Below, in pieces: positions 9,264-18,069 of a stretch of 64,000 nucleotides of DNA; the first letter of the stretch is position 1; each line of letters opens with the position of its first letter. The notes under the pieces are model-generated. The model did not search any database. It was not told the origin of the DNA and worked only from the letters and a program-made list of their open reading frames with translations. The position numbers were made by a program, and so were the translations under genes. Origin of the DNA: Staphylococcus croceilyticus (GTDB taxonomy: Bacteria; Bacillota; Bacilli; Staphylococcales; Staphylococcaceae); NCBI RefSeq assembly GCF_002902575.1, contig NZ_PPRD01000033.1, forward strand, positions 1 to 64,000. The letters are read 5' to 3'.

Positions 9264-10437
9264 TGTTTGACTCCTCCACTTTAGTTGTTCTTTGCATTAA
9301 ATGAACGATTAAGGCTACAACGGTCGTAAATAAGCCCATTACGATAAAAGTAGTTAAGACACCGATCCAATCTGATAAAGCTGTCATTAATAGACTACCC
9401 AAAGGAATCATGCCTCTATCCATCATGACGATGCTTAATATTTTCCCACGATTTTTAGGAGACACTTGCTCTTGAAAATAAATGCGATTGGACGTACGTG
9501 CCCATTGGCTAAATAATCCTACAAGCGCCATGCTAGTAAACATTATTACTACATTCTGTATGACTACACCTAATAATGCCAAACCAAATAAACATGAACT
9601 TAAATAATACATGCTTACAGTATTTATCTTTTTCAAAATAATGGGTAATAAAAGTGTAGCAATCATACCACCTATGGCACAAAAAGTCATGGATATACCG
9701 AATATTTCAGATTTGCCAGGAAATATTCGATGAACGAGTACGGGTACTAAAGTCGTATAAGAAAATCCAGTTGCCATTATAATTAGCGAAGTAATAAAAA
9801 TTCTAGATGCTTGGGCATTTCTCTTAAAATATTCCCATACGAATTTTAGAGAATATTCTTTAGTCTTACTGACATCGCTATGAACTCGTTCAAAATGAAG
9901 CGGTATACAAAATAACGCAGCGACTAAATAACAAATCGCTTGTGTTAAAAAGGTTGCTGGTGCATGATACGCAGCAAGAATAATCCCCGCGATTGCTGGA
10001 CCTATTGAGCGACAAATATTAATAATAAACGAATGATATGAAACAGCTTGGCTCGTATTCAATCTTTCAGATAAATCAGGTAACAATGCTTGTCTTACTG
10101 GCGTTTCTACCGCATTTAGCATGCCACGTAAGGTCGCATAAATTAATATCACTATAATTGAAATATTGGACATAGTAAAGGTACAAACACATAAAAGTGC
10201 AGTGACTAAAAAAGAAGATGTTATTGTAATTCGTAGCAATAGTCCCCTGTCATATTTATCAGCAATTGTACCCGCCCATACACTTAGTATCAAAATTGGT
10301 ACGAGTCGGCAAAAATTAACTAAACCTAAATAAACTGCGTTATGATAACTAGTAAGTACATACCAGTTTAAACCAATTTGTCCTATCCAATTTCCAAGAA
10401 ATAATAAAAAGGAACTGGAAAAGAAAAATTTTGCCAC
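9253..10437 (-). CDS. sfaA: Staphyloferrin A exporter SfaA (MFS)
   Basis: A 394-residue major facilitator with about 11-12 membrane segments and the MFS motif A-like GTIADKYDRGLLLR between segments 2 and 3. It exports newly made staphyloferrin A. It is the first gene of sfaABC and starts with GTG. Its promoter (TTTACA, 17-base spacer, TATAAT) lies just upstream and shares a Fur box with divergent sfaD. Confidence 0.88.
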   Translation of the reverse strand: MAKFFFSSSFLLFLGNWIGQIGLNWYVLTSYHNAVYLGLVNFCRLVPILILSVWAGTIADKYDRGLLLRITITSSFLVTALLCVCTFTMSNISIIVILIYATLRGMLNAVETPVRQALLPDLSERLNTSQAVSYHSFIINICRSIGPAIAGIILAAYHAPATFLTQAICYLVAALFCIPLHFERVHSDVSKTKEYSLKFVWEYFKRNAQASRIFITSLIIMATGFSYTTLVPVLVHRIFPGKSEIFGISMTFCAIGGMIATLLLPIILKKINTVSMYYLSSCLFGLALLGVVIQNVVIMFTSMALVGLFSQWARTSNRIYFQEQVSPKNRGKILSIVMMDRGMIPLGSLLMTALSDWIGVLTTFIVMGLFTTVVALIVHLMQRTTKVEESNNAK

Positions 10438-10461
10438 AGTGTTTCACCTACTCCTTTACAA

Positions 10462-10521
10462 TTGATAATGAATATCATTATCGATATTATGGATTATACA
10501 AATCATTTTGATTTTTGTAAA
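10462..10521. promoter_or_regulatory. Divergent sfaA/sfaD promoters sharing one Fur box
   Basis: GATAATGAATATCATTATC (10464-10482) differs from the 19-base Fur consensus at one position. For sfaD, TTGATA (10462-10467), 17 bases, TATTAT (10485-10490) overlaps it. For sfaA on the minus strand, TTTACA (10516-10521), 17 bases, TATAAT (10493-10498) places the start site at the box edge. One Fur dimer or dimer pair could silence both operons. Confidence 0.9.
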
Positions 10522-10539
10522 ATAATTTTGAGGTGTTTT

Positions 10540-12489
10540 ATGACTAACATAATTAATATCAATAACTTTAATATTCAATTAACTGAGGAAGAACAAGATG
10601 CCTACGCATTCTTAAAACAAAACTATCCTCAATTATTAGGTGATTTTGAAGATAACCTGTTGGCAAGTCGAGATAAAATTTCACAACGTTTAATTATTTC
10701 TTTATATCGTGAGAATTTAGTGAACAGCAAAGACAATAGTTTAATAGCATCGGCTAATAAATTCGATCGTTTACCAATTGATAAAGACGAAGACGTATTG
10801 TGTGTTCATTTTTCAAAAGCGGAAAAATACGTATATGGCAAAGTTGAAGGTCGACATGCCTTTGGTCGAGTAGACATAGTAGGACCATTCTATGTATCTG
10901 ACGAGGAACAGAGCAATTTTAAGAGAATGATGCATCCGCTTGAAGTTCTAGATTACATCTTAATTGAGGACCCATCGCTTGATAATGAGGCAAGTGAACA
11001 GTTTAAAAATGATCTAGATAATAGTGGGGCGAATATGGCGCTTGCATTAGCTTATCAAGCGTATCACATGCGTGACATAGATAAGCCTCTTCTAGATATC
11101 ATTACTACTCACGAAGACAGTTACTTGCGTTCAGAACAAGCTGTCATTGAAGGTCATCCGCTTCATCCTGGCGCAAAATTACGTAAAGGATTAAGCGCTC
11201 AAGAAAATGTTTATTACAGTTCTGAATATGGAAAAGAGATTGATTTACAATGTGTCTTAATTCATGAAAGTATCGCTAATGCTCAAGCGTTATCCCATAA
11301 CTATAATGAGGAAATTAAATCTGTCTTTCCTGAGCTATACGCTCAAATTTCTAGAGAACTAGATCAAGCTGTAAATTTATCACACTATCATTTAATGATT
11401 GTGCATCCTTGGCAGCATGACTATATTTTAAAGGACCAATATCAGGCAGAACTTGAACAACAACTCATCATTCCTCTAAATATAAGTTTGCCATATTACG
11501 CTGGCTTATCATTTAGAACATTAATGCCTAAGTATCCAAAGCACTTACCTCATATTAAACTATCGACCAATGTACATATTACTGGGGAAATCAGAACGCT
11601 ATCCGAACAAACAACGCATAATGGTCCTTTAGTGACAAAGATATTAAATGATATTTTAGATAAAGATAGTGTGTTTCATGATTATCGCATAGAAATATTA
11701 GATGAGTTAGCAGGAATACATTTTTATAATGAAAATGATAGTGAGGATATCCAAACTGATCGTAGTGAACAATTAGGCACCCTTTTCAGAGAAAATATTT
11801 ATCAACTAATTGCTAAAGACAGTATTCCTGTGATTCCATCAAGTTTAGTAGCGAATTATAAATATAATGAAGAAACCCCGATTGTGAGTCTGATTAAATT
11901 ATTCCAACAGAATGAAGGATTAGAACGTTTTGAAGAAGCGGCTCAATTGTGGTTGCGTGACTATGCGACACAATTATTAGGCATCGTACTTCCATTATAT
12001 ATTAAATATGGAATAGCACTTGAAGCGCACTTACAGAATTCAATTGCCACATTTAATCAAGATGGTAGTTTAAATACGATATATATTCGTGATTTTGAAG
12101 GCTTACGTATTGATGAAGCTCAGCTTAATGCAAGCGACTATGCTACAGATGATTTTCATGAAAAATCTAGAATTCTTACTGATTCTAAAACTTCAGTCTT
12201 TAATAAAGCATTCTATTCTACCGTGCAAAATCATTTAGGTGAACTTGTATTAACCGTAGCTAAAACAATAGAAGATTCATCGTTTGAGGAGAATACGTGG
12301 TGTCAAATTAGCGATATTGTTCAGCAAATACTGGCAAATTTAAATGATGTTGAAGAGGAACGTTTACACACGATAACCTCTACTTTATTTGCTGAGACGA
12401 TTGATTATAAATGTGTGACAACGATGCGTTTAGAAGACGAAGCACATCATTATACTTATATTAAAGTCGACAATCCATTACACCATTAA
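10540..12489 (+). CDS. sfaD: NIS siderophore synthetase SfaD
   Basis: A 649-residue IucA/IucC-family synthetase, divergent from sfaABC. It carries EGHPLHPGAKLRKG, VHPWQHDY and the FRTLMPKY region, aligning with the same motifs in SfaB. It condenses citrate with D-ornithine in the first step of staphyloferrin A assembly. I chose ATG 10540, preceded by GAGGTG, because the upstream in-frame ATG at 10462 lies inside the promoter and Fur box and cannot be the translated start. A terminator follows. Confidence 0.9.
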   Translation: MTNIININNFNIQLTEEEQDAYAFLKQNYPQLLGDFEDNLLASRDKISQRLIISLYRENLVNSKDNSLIASANKFDRLPIDKDEDVLCVHFSKAEKYVYGKVEGRHAFGRVDIVGPFYVSDEEQSNFKRMMHPLEVLDYILIEDPSLDNEASEQFKNDLDNSGANMALALAYQAYHMRDIDKPLLDIITTHEDSYLRSEQAVIEGHPLHPGAKLRKGLSAQENVYYSSEYGKEIDLQCVLIHESIANAQALSHNYNEEIKSVFPELYAQISRELDQAVNLSHYHLMIVHPWQHDYILKDQYQAELEQQLIIPLNISLPYYAGLSFRTLMPKYPKHLPHIKLSTNVHITGEIRTLSEQTTHNGPLVTKILNDILDKDSVFHDYRIEILDELAGIHFYNENDSEDIQTDRSEQLGTLFRENIYQLIAKDSIPVIPSSLVANYKYNEETPIVSLIKLFQQNEGLERFEEAAQLWLRDYATQLLGIVLPLYIKYGIALEAHLQNSIATFNQDGSLNTIYIRDFEGLRIDEAQLNASDYATDDFHEKSRILTDSKTSVFNKAFYSTVQNHLGELVLTVAKTIEDSSFEENTWCQISDIVQQILANLNDVEEERLHTITSTLFAETIDYKCVTTMRLEDEAHHYTYIKVDNPLHH

Positions 12490-12498
12490 GTAAATAAG

Positions 12499-12532
12499 AA
12501 CAGGAACGAAGACAGCTTCGCTCCTGTTTTTT
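12499..12532 (+). terminator. Terminator of sfaD
   Basis: Thirteen-base arms (AACAGGAACGAAG and its complement with one mismatch) closed by a four-base loop and followed by six T. Confidence 0.88.
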
Positions 12533-12540
12533 ATATCCAT

Positions 12541-12575
12541 AAAAAAACCTTAAGACGAGAAACGTCTTAAGGTTT
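12541..12575 (-). terminator. Terminator of the asp23 operon
   Basis: Arms AAACCTTAAGACG and CGTCTTAAGGTTT around AGAAA. The seven A on the left become the T-run on the minus strand, 16 bases after the asp23 stop. Confidence 0.9.
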
Positions 12576-12590
12576 AAAGGTTATTACTTA

Positions 12591-13121
12591 TTATTGTAAA
12601 CCTGATCTTTCAGAGTTGTTGTTATTGTTGTTGTCTCTGTTTTTGTCGTTTTTTTGAGCCCATTCTTTTTTAGTCATTACGTCGTCAACTTGCATGTTAA
12701 CTTCAACAACATCTAAACCAGTAATATATTTAACTTGTTCTTTAACTAAGTCAGTTACTTTACGGAAGATTTTTGGAGCTGATTCGCCGTATTCTAAGAT
12801 TACTTTTAAGTCTACAGCTGCTTGTTTTTCGCCAACTTCAACAGAAACACCTTGAGTTACGTTATTACCGCTTGAGAAAGCGTTAGTGAAATTATCAGTG
12901 AAACCGCCTTTCATATCTAAGATTCCTCTTACTTCGCGAGCTGCGATACCAGCGATTTTTTCAATAACTTCATCAGAGAAAGTTAATTTGTTTTCGAAAC
13001 GTTGATCGTTACGTTCTTCTCTACGTTCTTGAGCTTCTCTTTGACGCTCTTCTCTTTCTTGTTCGTTAACTCCAGTTTGGTTATTGTATGCTTGTTTAGC
13101 TTTATTGTTATCTACTGCCAT
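12591..13121 (-). CDS. asp23: Alkaline shock protein 23
   Basis: A 176-residue Asp23/Gls24 (DUF322) protein, an abundant cell-envelope stress protein held at the membrane by AmaP. The N terminus [12 protein letters not shown] and the central conserved block (NKLTFSDEV to [12 protein letters not shown]) are nearly those of S. aureus. Variable parts are an Arg/Glu-rich stretch around residues 22-38 and a C-terminal run of six Asn. Start ATG 13121 is spaced about nine bases from AAGGAGA; the upstream ATG at 13130 is too close to that site. Last gene of the sigma-B-type operon, with a terminator after it. Confidence 0.95.
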   Translation of the reverse strand: MAVDNNKAKQAYNNQTGVNEQEREERQREAQERREERNDQRFENKLTFSDEVIEKIAGIAAREVRGILDMKGGFTDNFTNAFSSGNNVTQGVSVEVGEKQAAVDLKVILEYGESAPKIFRKVTDLVKEQVKYITGLDVVEVNMQVDDVMTKKEWAQKNDKNRDNNNNNNSERSGLQ

Positions 13122-13206
13122 GATAAACATTCTCCTTTTTCATAAGAAATTTTTTATTAATTTAAAACTTTGTTTTTAATTTATATGAATTCTTAACTAG
13201 ATAAGT

Positions 13207-13446
13207 CTAACTCCATCTATTTAAGAAGTTCATGAAATCTTGTGTACGGTCTTTAATATACCCAACGCCGATTCCGATTAAACATAATACAATGATTAAA
13301 ATTGTTTTCCAGAATCCTAAAGTTAGGAATAAAATTGCTATAATTAAAAATGCAAAGAAACCGATGATACGCCATTTATAAGCTTTAATGAAGTCAATCA
13401 CTTGTTGACCAGCATCTTGCCCATTTTGATTATTATTATCAGCCAT
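13207..13446 (-). CDS. DUF2273 small membrane protein of the asp23 operon
   Basis: A 79-residue protein with a Gln/Asn-rich N terminus and two membrane segments (about 29-47 and 50-65). It is of the DUF2273 family, which is regularly found with Asp23/Gls24 proteins. It sits between amaP and asp23, 12 bases after amaP. Its exact role is not known; helping to place Asp23 at the membrane is inference from context. Confidence 0.82.
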   Translation of the reverse strand: MADNNNQNGQDAGQQVIDFIKAYKWRIIGFFAFLIIAILFLTLGFWKTILIIVLCLIGIGVGYIKDRTQDFMNFLNRWS

Positions 13447-13458
13447 GTTATCCCTCCC

Positions 13459-13995
13459 TTATAGTACGCGTTGTCCTGCAGATTTTTGATCTCTGACATT
13501 AACTTCTAATTTTCTTACTGGCATTTCAGTGAAATGCTCAACATTATGTTTAATGTCAGCTCTAATGCTTTCAGTTAAAGACTTAACTTGTACACTATTT
13601 GGTACTAAGAAGTCTGCTTTAATATCGATATAAGAATTATTTTTCTTATTATAAAGCTTAGTAACTACATTAGGTTGTCTTACATCTTCATATTTAGCTA
13701 ATGTATCGTATGCAGTTTTTTCTACTGCTTTACGTGACACGTAAATATGTCCATCATTGAAATCTTTATATAGACCTGGTTTTCTATACGTTGGTTTGAA
13801 AATGCTGAGTACCAATATTAAACCGATCAATATAAGTAGAGCAGCTAAACCAATTAATAGTGGTTGGAACCAATTGAATTGTAAGAAATAGTGTTGGTAT
13901 TGAGAAATACGACTATCTTTTATGTACATAAACAATAGGAATCCAACAATAGCAACTATTAATAGGCCGAGGATAAAATTCTTTAATCTTTTCAC
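13459..13995 (-). CDS. amaP: Asp23 membrane-anchoring protein AmaP
   Basis: A 178-residue protein with two N-terminal membrane segments (about 5-25 and 45-65) and a soluble domain that anchors Asp23 to the membrane. I chose GTG 13995 because the frame's upstream GTG at 14007 is part of the AAGGAGG ribosome site itself. It is the first gene behind the sigma-B-type promoter and lies 12 bases before the DUF2273 gene. Assignment rests on operon position and on the family topology. Confidence 0.82.
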   Translation of the reverse strand: MKRLKNFILGLLIVAIVGFLLFMYIKDSRISQYQHYFLQFNWFQPLLIGLAALLILIGLILVLSIFKPTYRKPGLYKDFNDGHIYVSRKAVEKTAYDTLAKYEDVRQPNVVTKLYNKKNNSYIDIKADFLVPNSVQVKSLTESIRADIKHNVEHFTEMPVRKLEVNVRDQKSAGQRVL

Positions 13996-14047
13996 CTCGT
14001 CATGCACCTCCTTAGTTATTGTTGAATTATTTAATTATAGATATTAA

Positions 14048-14072
14048 GTACCCTTTAAATATTTTTTAAAAC
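14048..14072 (-). promoter_or_regulatory. Sigma-B-type promoter of amaP-DUF2273-asp23
   Basis: On the minus strand GTTTTA (14067-14072), 13 bases, then GGGTAC (14048-14053). This is close to the sigma-B consensus GTTTAA-N13-15-GGGTAT, and the asp23 operon is a known sigma-B target. Confidence 0.75.
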
Positions 14073-14175
14073 ACTAAATTTAAATTATTTTATTCTTTTT
14101 TTAAAAATTCATTAAAGTTTACTGTCTAAAATCAATATTCCCAAATTAAGCACAATAAAAACATAAAATTTATAA

Positions 14176-15720
14176 TTATTTTTTATTTATTTTTTCTTCA
14201 GAACCTTTATATTGTAGAAATGTTTGTTTTGAATGTCTTGGATGATCATTCGCTAAAGATTTAAAGAGTGACCAAATCATAAATATTATGACAATTGAAA
14301 ACGGTAATGCAGCAATGATAAGTAAATTCTGAATGGCTTGTGTACCGCCTGTATAAATCATAATCATCGCAAATAAAGCGAGTATAATACCCCAACTTAC
14401 TTTTACAAAAGAAGCAGGATTAATATCACCTTTACAACTTAGCATGCCTAGTACATAAGTAGCTGAATCAGCTGAAGTGACAAAGAATATCATGATAACT
14501 ATTAAGGTAACGATACTCAAAATAAATCCTAGCGGGTAATGTTCTAATGTCGCAAATGTTGCTGTTTCTGTCGCTTCTTTCGCTATATTCGCAATTCCTT
14601 TGTCTTGCAGATAAACAGCTGATGCACCAAATACTGCAAAGAAGAAGAAACATACAAGTGCTGGGACGAATAATACACCTAATATAAATTCTTTAATGGT
14701 ACGACCTCTAGACACACGAGCGATAAAAATACCGACGAATGGTGCCCATGAAACCCACCATGCCCAATAGAAGATTGTCCAATTTTGTAGCCACTTAAAT
14801 TTCTCTCCCCCATTCATAGGGATACGTAAACTCATATTAAAGAAATTAAAGATATAGTTACCTAATCCGTTAGTAAAGGTATTTAAAATATGTAAAGTCG
14901 GTCCTACAATAAATAAACCTATTAAGACAATAAATGCTAATAACATATTAATGTTACTTAATGTTTTGATTCCTTTATCAATACCAGACCAAGCAGACCA
15001 TGTAAATAAAGCAGTAGCTATAATAATTAAGACGACTTGAGTGCCAAAGTTATTCGGTAAACCAAATAAGAAGTTTAATCCTTCGTTAATTTGAAGTGCA
15101 CCGAAACCTAGTGTAGCCGCTACGCCTGTAACTGTTGCTATAACAGCAAGTACATCTATTGCGCCTCCAATTGGCCCTTTCATTCGCTTCTCCCCAAAGA
15201 TAGGGACTAACGTTGCACTCACTAATCCAGGATATCCTTTATGGAAACTAAAATAAGCGAAGACTAAAGCAACAATGCCATATACTGCCCATGCATGCAC
15301 GCCCCAATGGAAGAATGCAAATTGAAATGCATCATTAATAGCAGCTTGAGTGCCTGCTTTATGTATAGGTGTCAATGTAAATGCATGACTAATAGGTTCT
15401 GCCGTCGTCCAGAAGACTAAGCCTATTCCCATTCCTGCACTAAACAACATCGCAAACCATGACGGTAAAGAGAATTCTGGATCTTCTCCTTCTTCACCGA
15501 GCGTAATTGATGCATATCTTGAAAATAATAGATATACACATATAAAGAAAATCATTAAAACTAGTAATAAGTAGTACCATGAAAAGTTGACGGCTATAAA
15601 TGACGTTATATTCTGCGTTACCGTTTCTAACTGTTTCGGTAATAAAGCACCATATAAGACAAACAATGTACAAATGACTAATGCCGTCCAAAATACAATA
15701 CTAATGGATTTATTTTTCAT
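14176..15720 (-). CDS. opuD2: Glycine betaine transporter OpuD2 (BCCT family)
   Basis: A 514-residue betaine/choline/carnitine transporter with twelve membrane segments. BCCT signatures are the glycine-rich GMGIGLVFWTTAEP near residue 95 and the Trp-rich WAWWVSWAPF with the following RVSRGR near 315-340. It imports osmoprotectants with sodium. It is the head gene of the asp23 operon in S. aureus; here 180 bases and an internal sigma-B-type promoter separate it from amaP, with no clear terminator, so part of the asp23 message may come from opuD2. AAAGGAG precedes the ATG. Confidence 0.87.
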   Translation of the reverse strand: MKNKSISIVFWTALVICTLFVLYGALLPKQLETVTQNITSFIAVNFSWYYLLLVLMIFFICVYLLFSRYASITLGEEGEDPEFSLPSWFAMLFSAGMGIGLVFWTTAEPISHAFTLTPIHKAGTQAAINDAFQFAFFHWGVHAWAVYGIVALVFAYFSFHKGYPGLVSATLVPIFGEKRMKGPIGGAIDVLAVIATVTGVAATLGFGALQINEGLNFLFGLPNNFGTQVVLIIIATALFTWSAWSGIDKGIKTLSNINMLLAFIVLIGLFIVGPTLHILNTFTNGLGNYIFNFFNMSLRIPMNGGEKFKWLQNWTIFYWAWWVSWAPFVGIFIARVSRGRTIKEFILGVLFVPALVCFFFFAVFGASAVYLQDKGIANIAKEATETATFATLEHYPLGFILSIVTLIVIMIFFVTSADSATYVLGMLSCKGDINPASFVKVSWGIILALFAMIMIYTGGTQAIQNLLIIAALPFSIVIIFMIWSLFKSLANDHPRHSKQTFLQYKGSEEKINKK

Positions 15721-15781
15721 CCATAAACTCCTTTCTCTGAGTTGTTATTTAAATTTTTGTTGCCATTTCCCAATAATAAAT

Positions 15782-15822
15782 GACGTTTATTACTATTGCC
15801 TAATTGCATAATAATAAACGCC
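15782..15822. repeat. Imperfect inverted repeat upstream of opuD2
   Basis: Arms 15782-15799 and 15806-15822 pair over about 16 positions with two irregularities. TTTATTA and TAATAAA half-sites recur just to the left (TAATAAATGACGTTTATTA). It lies about 60-100 bases before opuD2, so it could be an operator or a transcript hairpin; there is no T-run. Confidence 0.5.
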
Positions 15823-15859
15823 ATATTTAAGATTATTCTATATTGAATGTCAATTCATT

Positions 15860-16873
15860 TTACTCTTCTACATTAATGACTAATTTTCCAATCATTGTGC
15901 TAGATTCTAATGTTTGATGAGCATTATATAAGTTCTCTACTGTGAGTCCTGAAATGGTGTCAGTTGTTGTTGGTTGGTACGTACCTTGTTCTACCTTTTC
16001 AGCAATATCTTTCAAATACGCATGTTGTTGAATCATATCTTCGGTTTGATGCACAGGTCTTGCAAACATAAATTCATGCGTAAAACTGATATTCTTCGCT
16101 TTCAATGCATTTAAATCTTGTTTCTCTTTAAAAGCAACGATTGTAGCAATGTGACCAAGCGGTTTCACGACCTCAATCATCGTGTCATAATACATATCTG
16201 TATTGAAAGTGCAAAATACATAATCTACCGCTTCAATATCATGTTGCTTTAGTTGCGTTGCTAAATCATGTTTATGATTCAACACAATGTCAGCGCCCAT
16301 CTTCTTACTCCACGCTACAGTTTCGTCACGTGAGGCAGTAGTGATGACTTGTAAACCATACGCTTTCGCAATTTGCGTCGCAATACTTCCAACACCACCA
16401 GCGCCATTAATAATTAATAGTGATTTCCCTTCATTCTCTTTAGCATTTGTTGAAATGCCGAATGCATCGAATAATGTTTCCGAAGCGGTAAGTCCAGTTA
16501 ATGGTAAACTCGCCGCTTGTTCTGCCGATAAATTACTTGGTGCTTTCGCCACGATGCGTTCATCAACAACTTGATAAGTCGCATTAGAGCCACGTCGATT
16601 AGGTGTGCCTGCATAGAATACGCGATCTCCTACCTCAAATAATTCCACTTCAGAACCGACCGCTTCAACTGTTCCTACTGCGTCGAAGCCCAACACTCTT
16701 GGCGCCTCCTCAACAGAAGTAATACGCTGTTTGGTATCTACCGGGTTCACACTGATACTTTGAATTTTTACAAGTATGTCGCGCTCTCTCGGTTGAGGCG
16801 TTTCAAGTTCATATTCTTTAAATAAATTGCCTTCTTCTAATTTAAAGGGTTGTTCAAATCCAATTGCTTTCAT
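15860..16873 (-). CDS. Zinc-type alcohol dehydrogenase-like / quinone oxidoreductase
   Basis: A 337-residue MDR-superfamily oxidoreductase resembling B. subtilis YogA and zeta-crystallin-like quinone reductases. The N-terminal GroES-like domain and the Rossmann motif [15 protein letters not shown] are clear. I do not see the catalytic-zinc Cys/His set, so it is probably an NADPH-dependent quinone or enone reductase rather than a true alcohol dehydrogenase. It follows a related gene 57 bases upstream on the same strand and may share its transcript. Confidence 0.78.
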   Translation of the reverse strand: MKAIGFEQPFKLEEGNLFKEYELETPQPRERDILVKIQSISVNPVDTKQRITSVEEAPRVLGFDAVGTVEAVGSEVELFEVGDRVFYAGTPNRRGSNATYQVVDERIVAKAPSNLSAEQAASLPLTGLTASETLFDAFGISTNAKENEGKSLLIINGAGGVGSIATQIAKAYGLQVITTASRDETVAWSKKMGADIVLNHKHDLATQLKQHDIEAVDYVFCTFNTDMYYDTMIEVVKPLGHIATIVAFKEKQDLNALKAKNISFTHEFMFARPVHQTEDMIQQHAYLKDIAEKVEQGTYQPTTTDTISGLTVENLYNAHQTLESSTMIGKLVINVEE

Positions 16874-16930
16874 TACTTCTTAACCACCTTTTAATCAATC
16901 TACAGTTGCTTTTTGAAAAGGGAAACCAAA

Positions 16931-17941
16931 TTACTCAGCGTCTGAAACTTTGACCACTTGCTTACCAAAATTATCTCCAGTAAACAAGTTACGAAAGGCT
17001 TGCGGTAATTTATCGAATCCTTCTTCAATAGATACTTTAGTTTTAATTTTACCTTCTTGAATCCACTGTGCAAGTTCTTTACCAGCATGTTCAAAATCAT
17101 CAACAAATTCTGCTACTAAGAATCCTCGCATCATCGCTTGTTTTTTAATTAACGTACTTTGAATACGTGGACCTTGGTCATCTTCAGGATGATTATAATT
17201 AGAAATTGCACCACATACTGGTATACGCGCATGACGATTAAGATGTTTAAATACTTCATCGCCAATTTCTCCACCTACATTTTCATAATAAACATCAACA
17301 CCATTAGGCACTGCATTAGCTAATGCTTTATCGAAATCGTCTTTCTTGTAATCTACACCAGCATCAAAGCCAAGTTCTTCCGTAAGATAATTTACTTTCT
17401 TGTCTCCGCCAGCAATACCTACGACATGTGCACCTTTCAATTTAGCAATTTGGCCTACAACTGCGCCCACAGCACCAGAAGCAGCAGACACAACTACCGT
17501 TTCATCTGGCTTAGGTTGTCCAATATTAAGCAAACCATGATAGGCTGTTTGGCCCGTTAAACCTAGCGTGCTTAAATATAAATGTAAAGGCACATCAGTA
17601 TTTGATACTTTATCGACTTTCTCTTCGTTCACTGTATTAATTCGTTTCCATGGTAACATTCCTACAACGATGTCACCTTCTTGAAATTGATTAGAGTTAG
17701 AGTTGATTACTTTACTAACGATATGACTTTCAATAGGTTGACCAATTTCAAATGGTTCTACATATGAATCAGCTTGAGACATTCTGCCTCGCATATAAGG
17801 GTCTACTGAAATATAGATTGATTCTACTTGAACTTCATTGTCTCCTGGTTCAGCTACATCGACATCTTCATATTTAAATGTATCATCTTGTGGCATACCT
17901 TCTGGATATTGAGCGAGCAATATTTGTTCATTCTTCATCAT
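16931..17941 (-). CDS. NADP-dependent oxidoreductase (PTGR/CurA type)
   Basis: A 336-residue MDR-superfamily enzyme of the prostaglandin/leukotriene B4 reductase branch, which reduces the double bond of reactive enals and enones with NADPH. Visible are the DPYMRGRMS motif near residue 47, the NADP motif AASGAVGAVVGQIA and the YYENVGGE motif. Start ATG has AAAGGAG seven bases upstream. It faces the luciferase-like gene across a short divergent region holding a palindrome over its likely -10 box. Confidence 0.82.
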   Translation of the reverse strand: MMKNEQILLAQYPEGMPQDDTFKYEDVDVAEPGDNEVQVESIYISVDPYMRGRMSQADSYVEPFEIGQPIESHIVSKVINSNSNQFQEGDIVVGMLPWKRINTVNEEKVDKVSNTDVPLHLYLSTLGLTGQTAYHGLLNIGQPKPDETVVVSAASGAVGAVVGQIAKLKGAHVVGIAGGDKKVNYLTEELGFDAGVDYKKDDFDKALANAVPNGVDVYYENVGGEIGDEVFKHLNRHARIPVCGAISNYNHPEDDQGPRIQSTLIKKQAMMRGFLVAEFVDDFEHAGKELAQWIQEGKIKTKVSIEEGFDKLPQAFRNLFTGDNFGKQVVKVSDAE

Positions 17942-17968
17942 CTAAAACTCCTTTCAATATTTGTTTAA

Positions 17969-17981
17969 AGTATAGTACTAT
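17969..17981. promoter_or_regulatory. Palindrome over the -10 box between two divergent oxidoreductase genes
   Basis: ATAGTACTAT (17972-17981) is a perfect ten-base palindrome. It overlaps TATACT read on the minus strand (17969-17974), the probable -10 box of the NADP oxidoreductase gene. Likely an operator; the regulator is not identifiable here. Confidence 0.45.
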
Positions 17982-18069
17982 GAACAATTTAATCGCAATC
18001 ATCATGCTTTCCACTTATAATGACACATGATAAGAATTAATACTTTTCAAAAAAGGGAGCCTGCTTAAT

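Noticed and set aside
10462-10539. Longer N terminus for SfaD starting at 10462
   Set aside because: The ATG lies in the Fur box and -35 region; the extension is unlike the family, and ATG 10540 has its own ribosome site.
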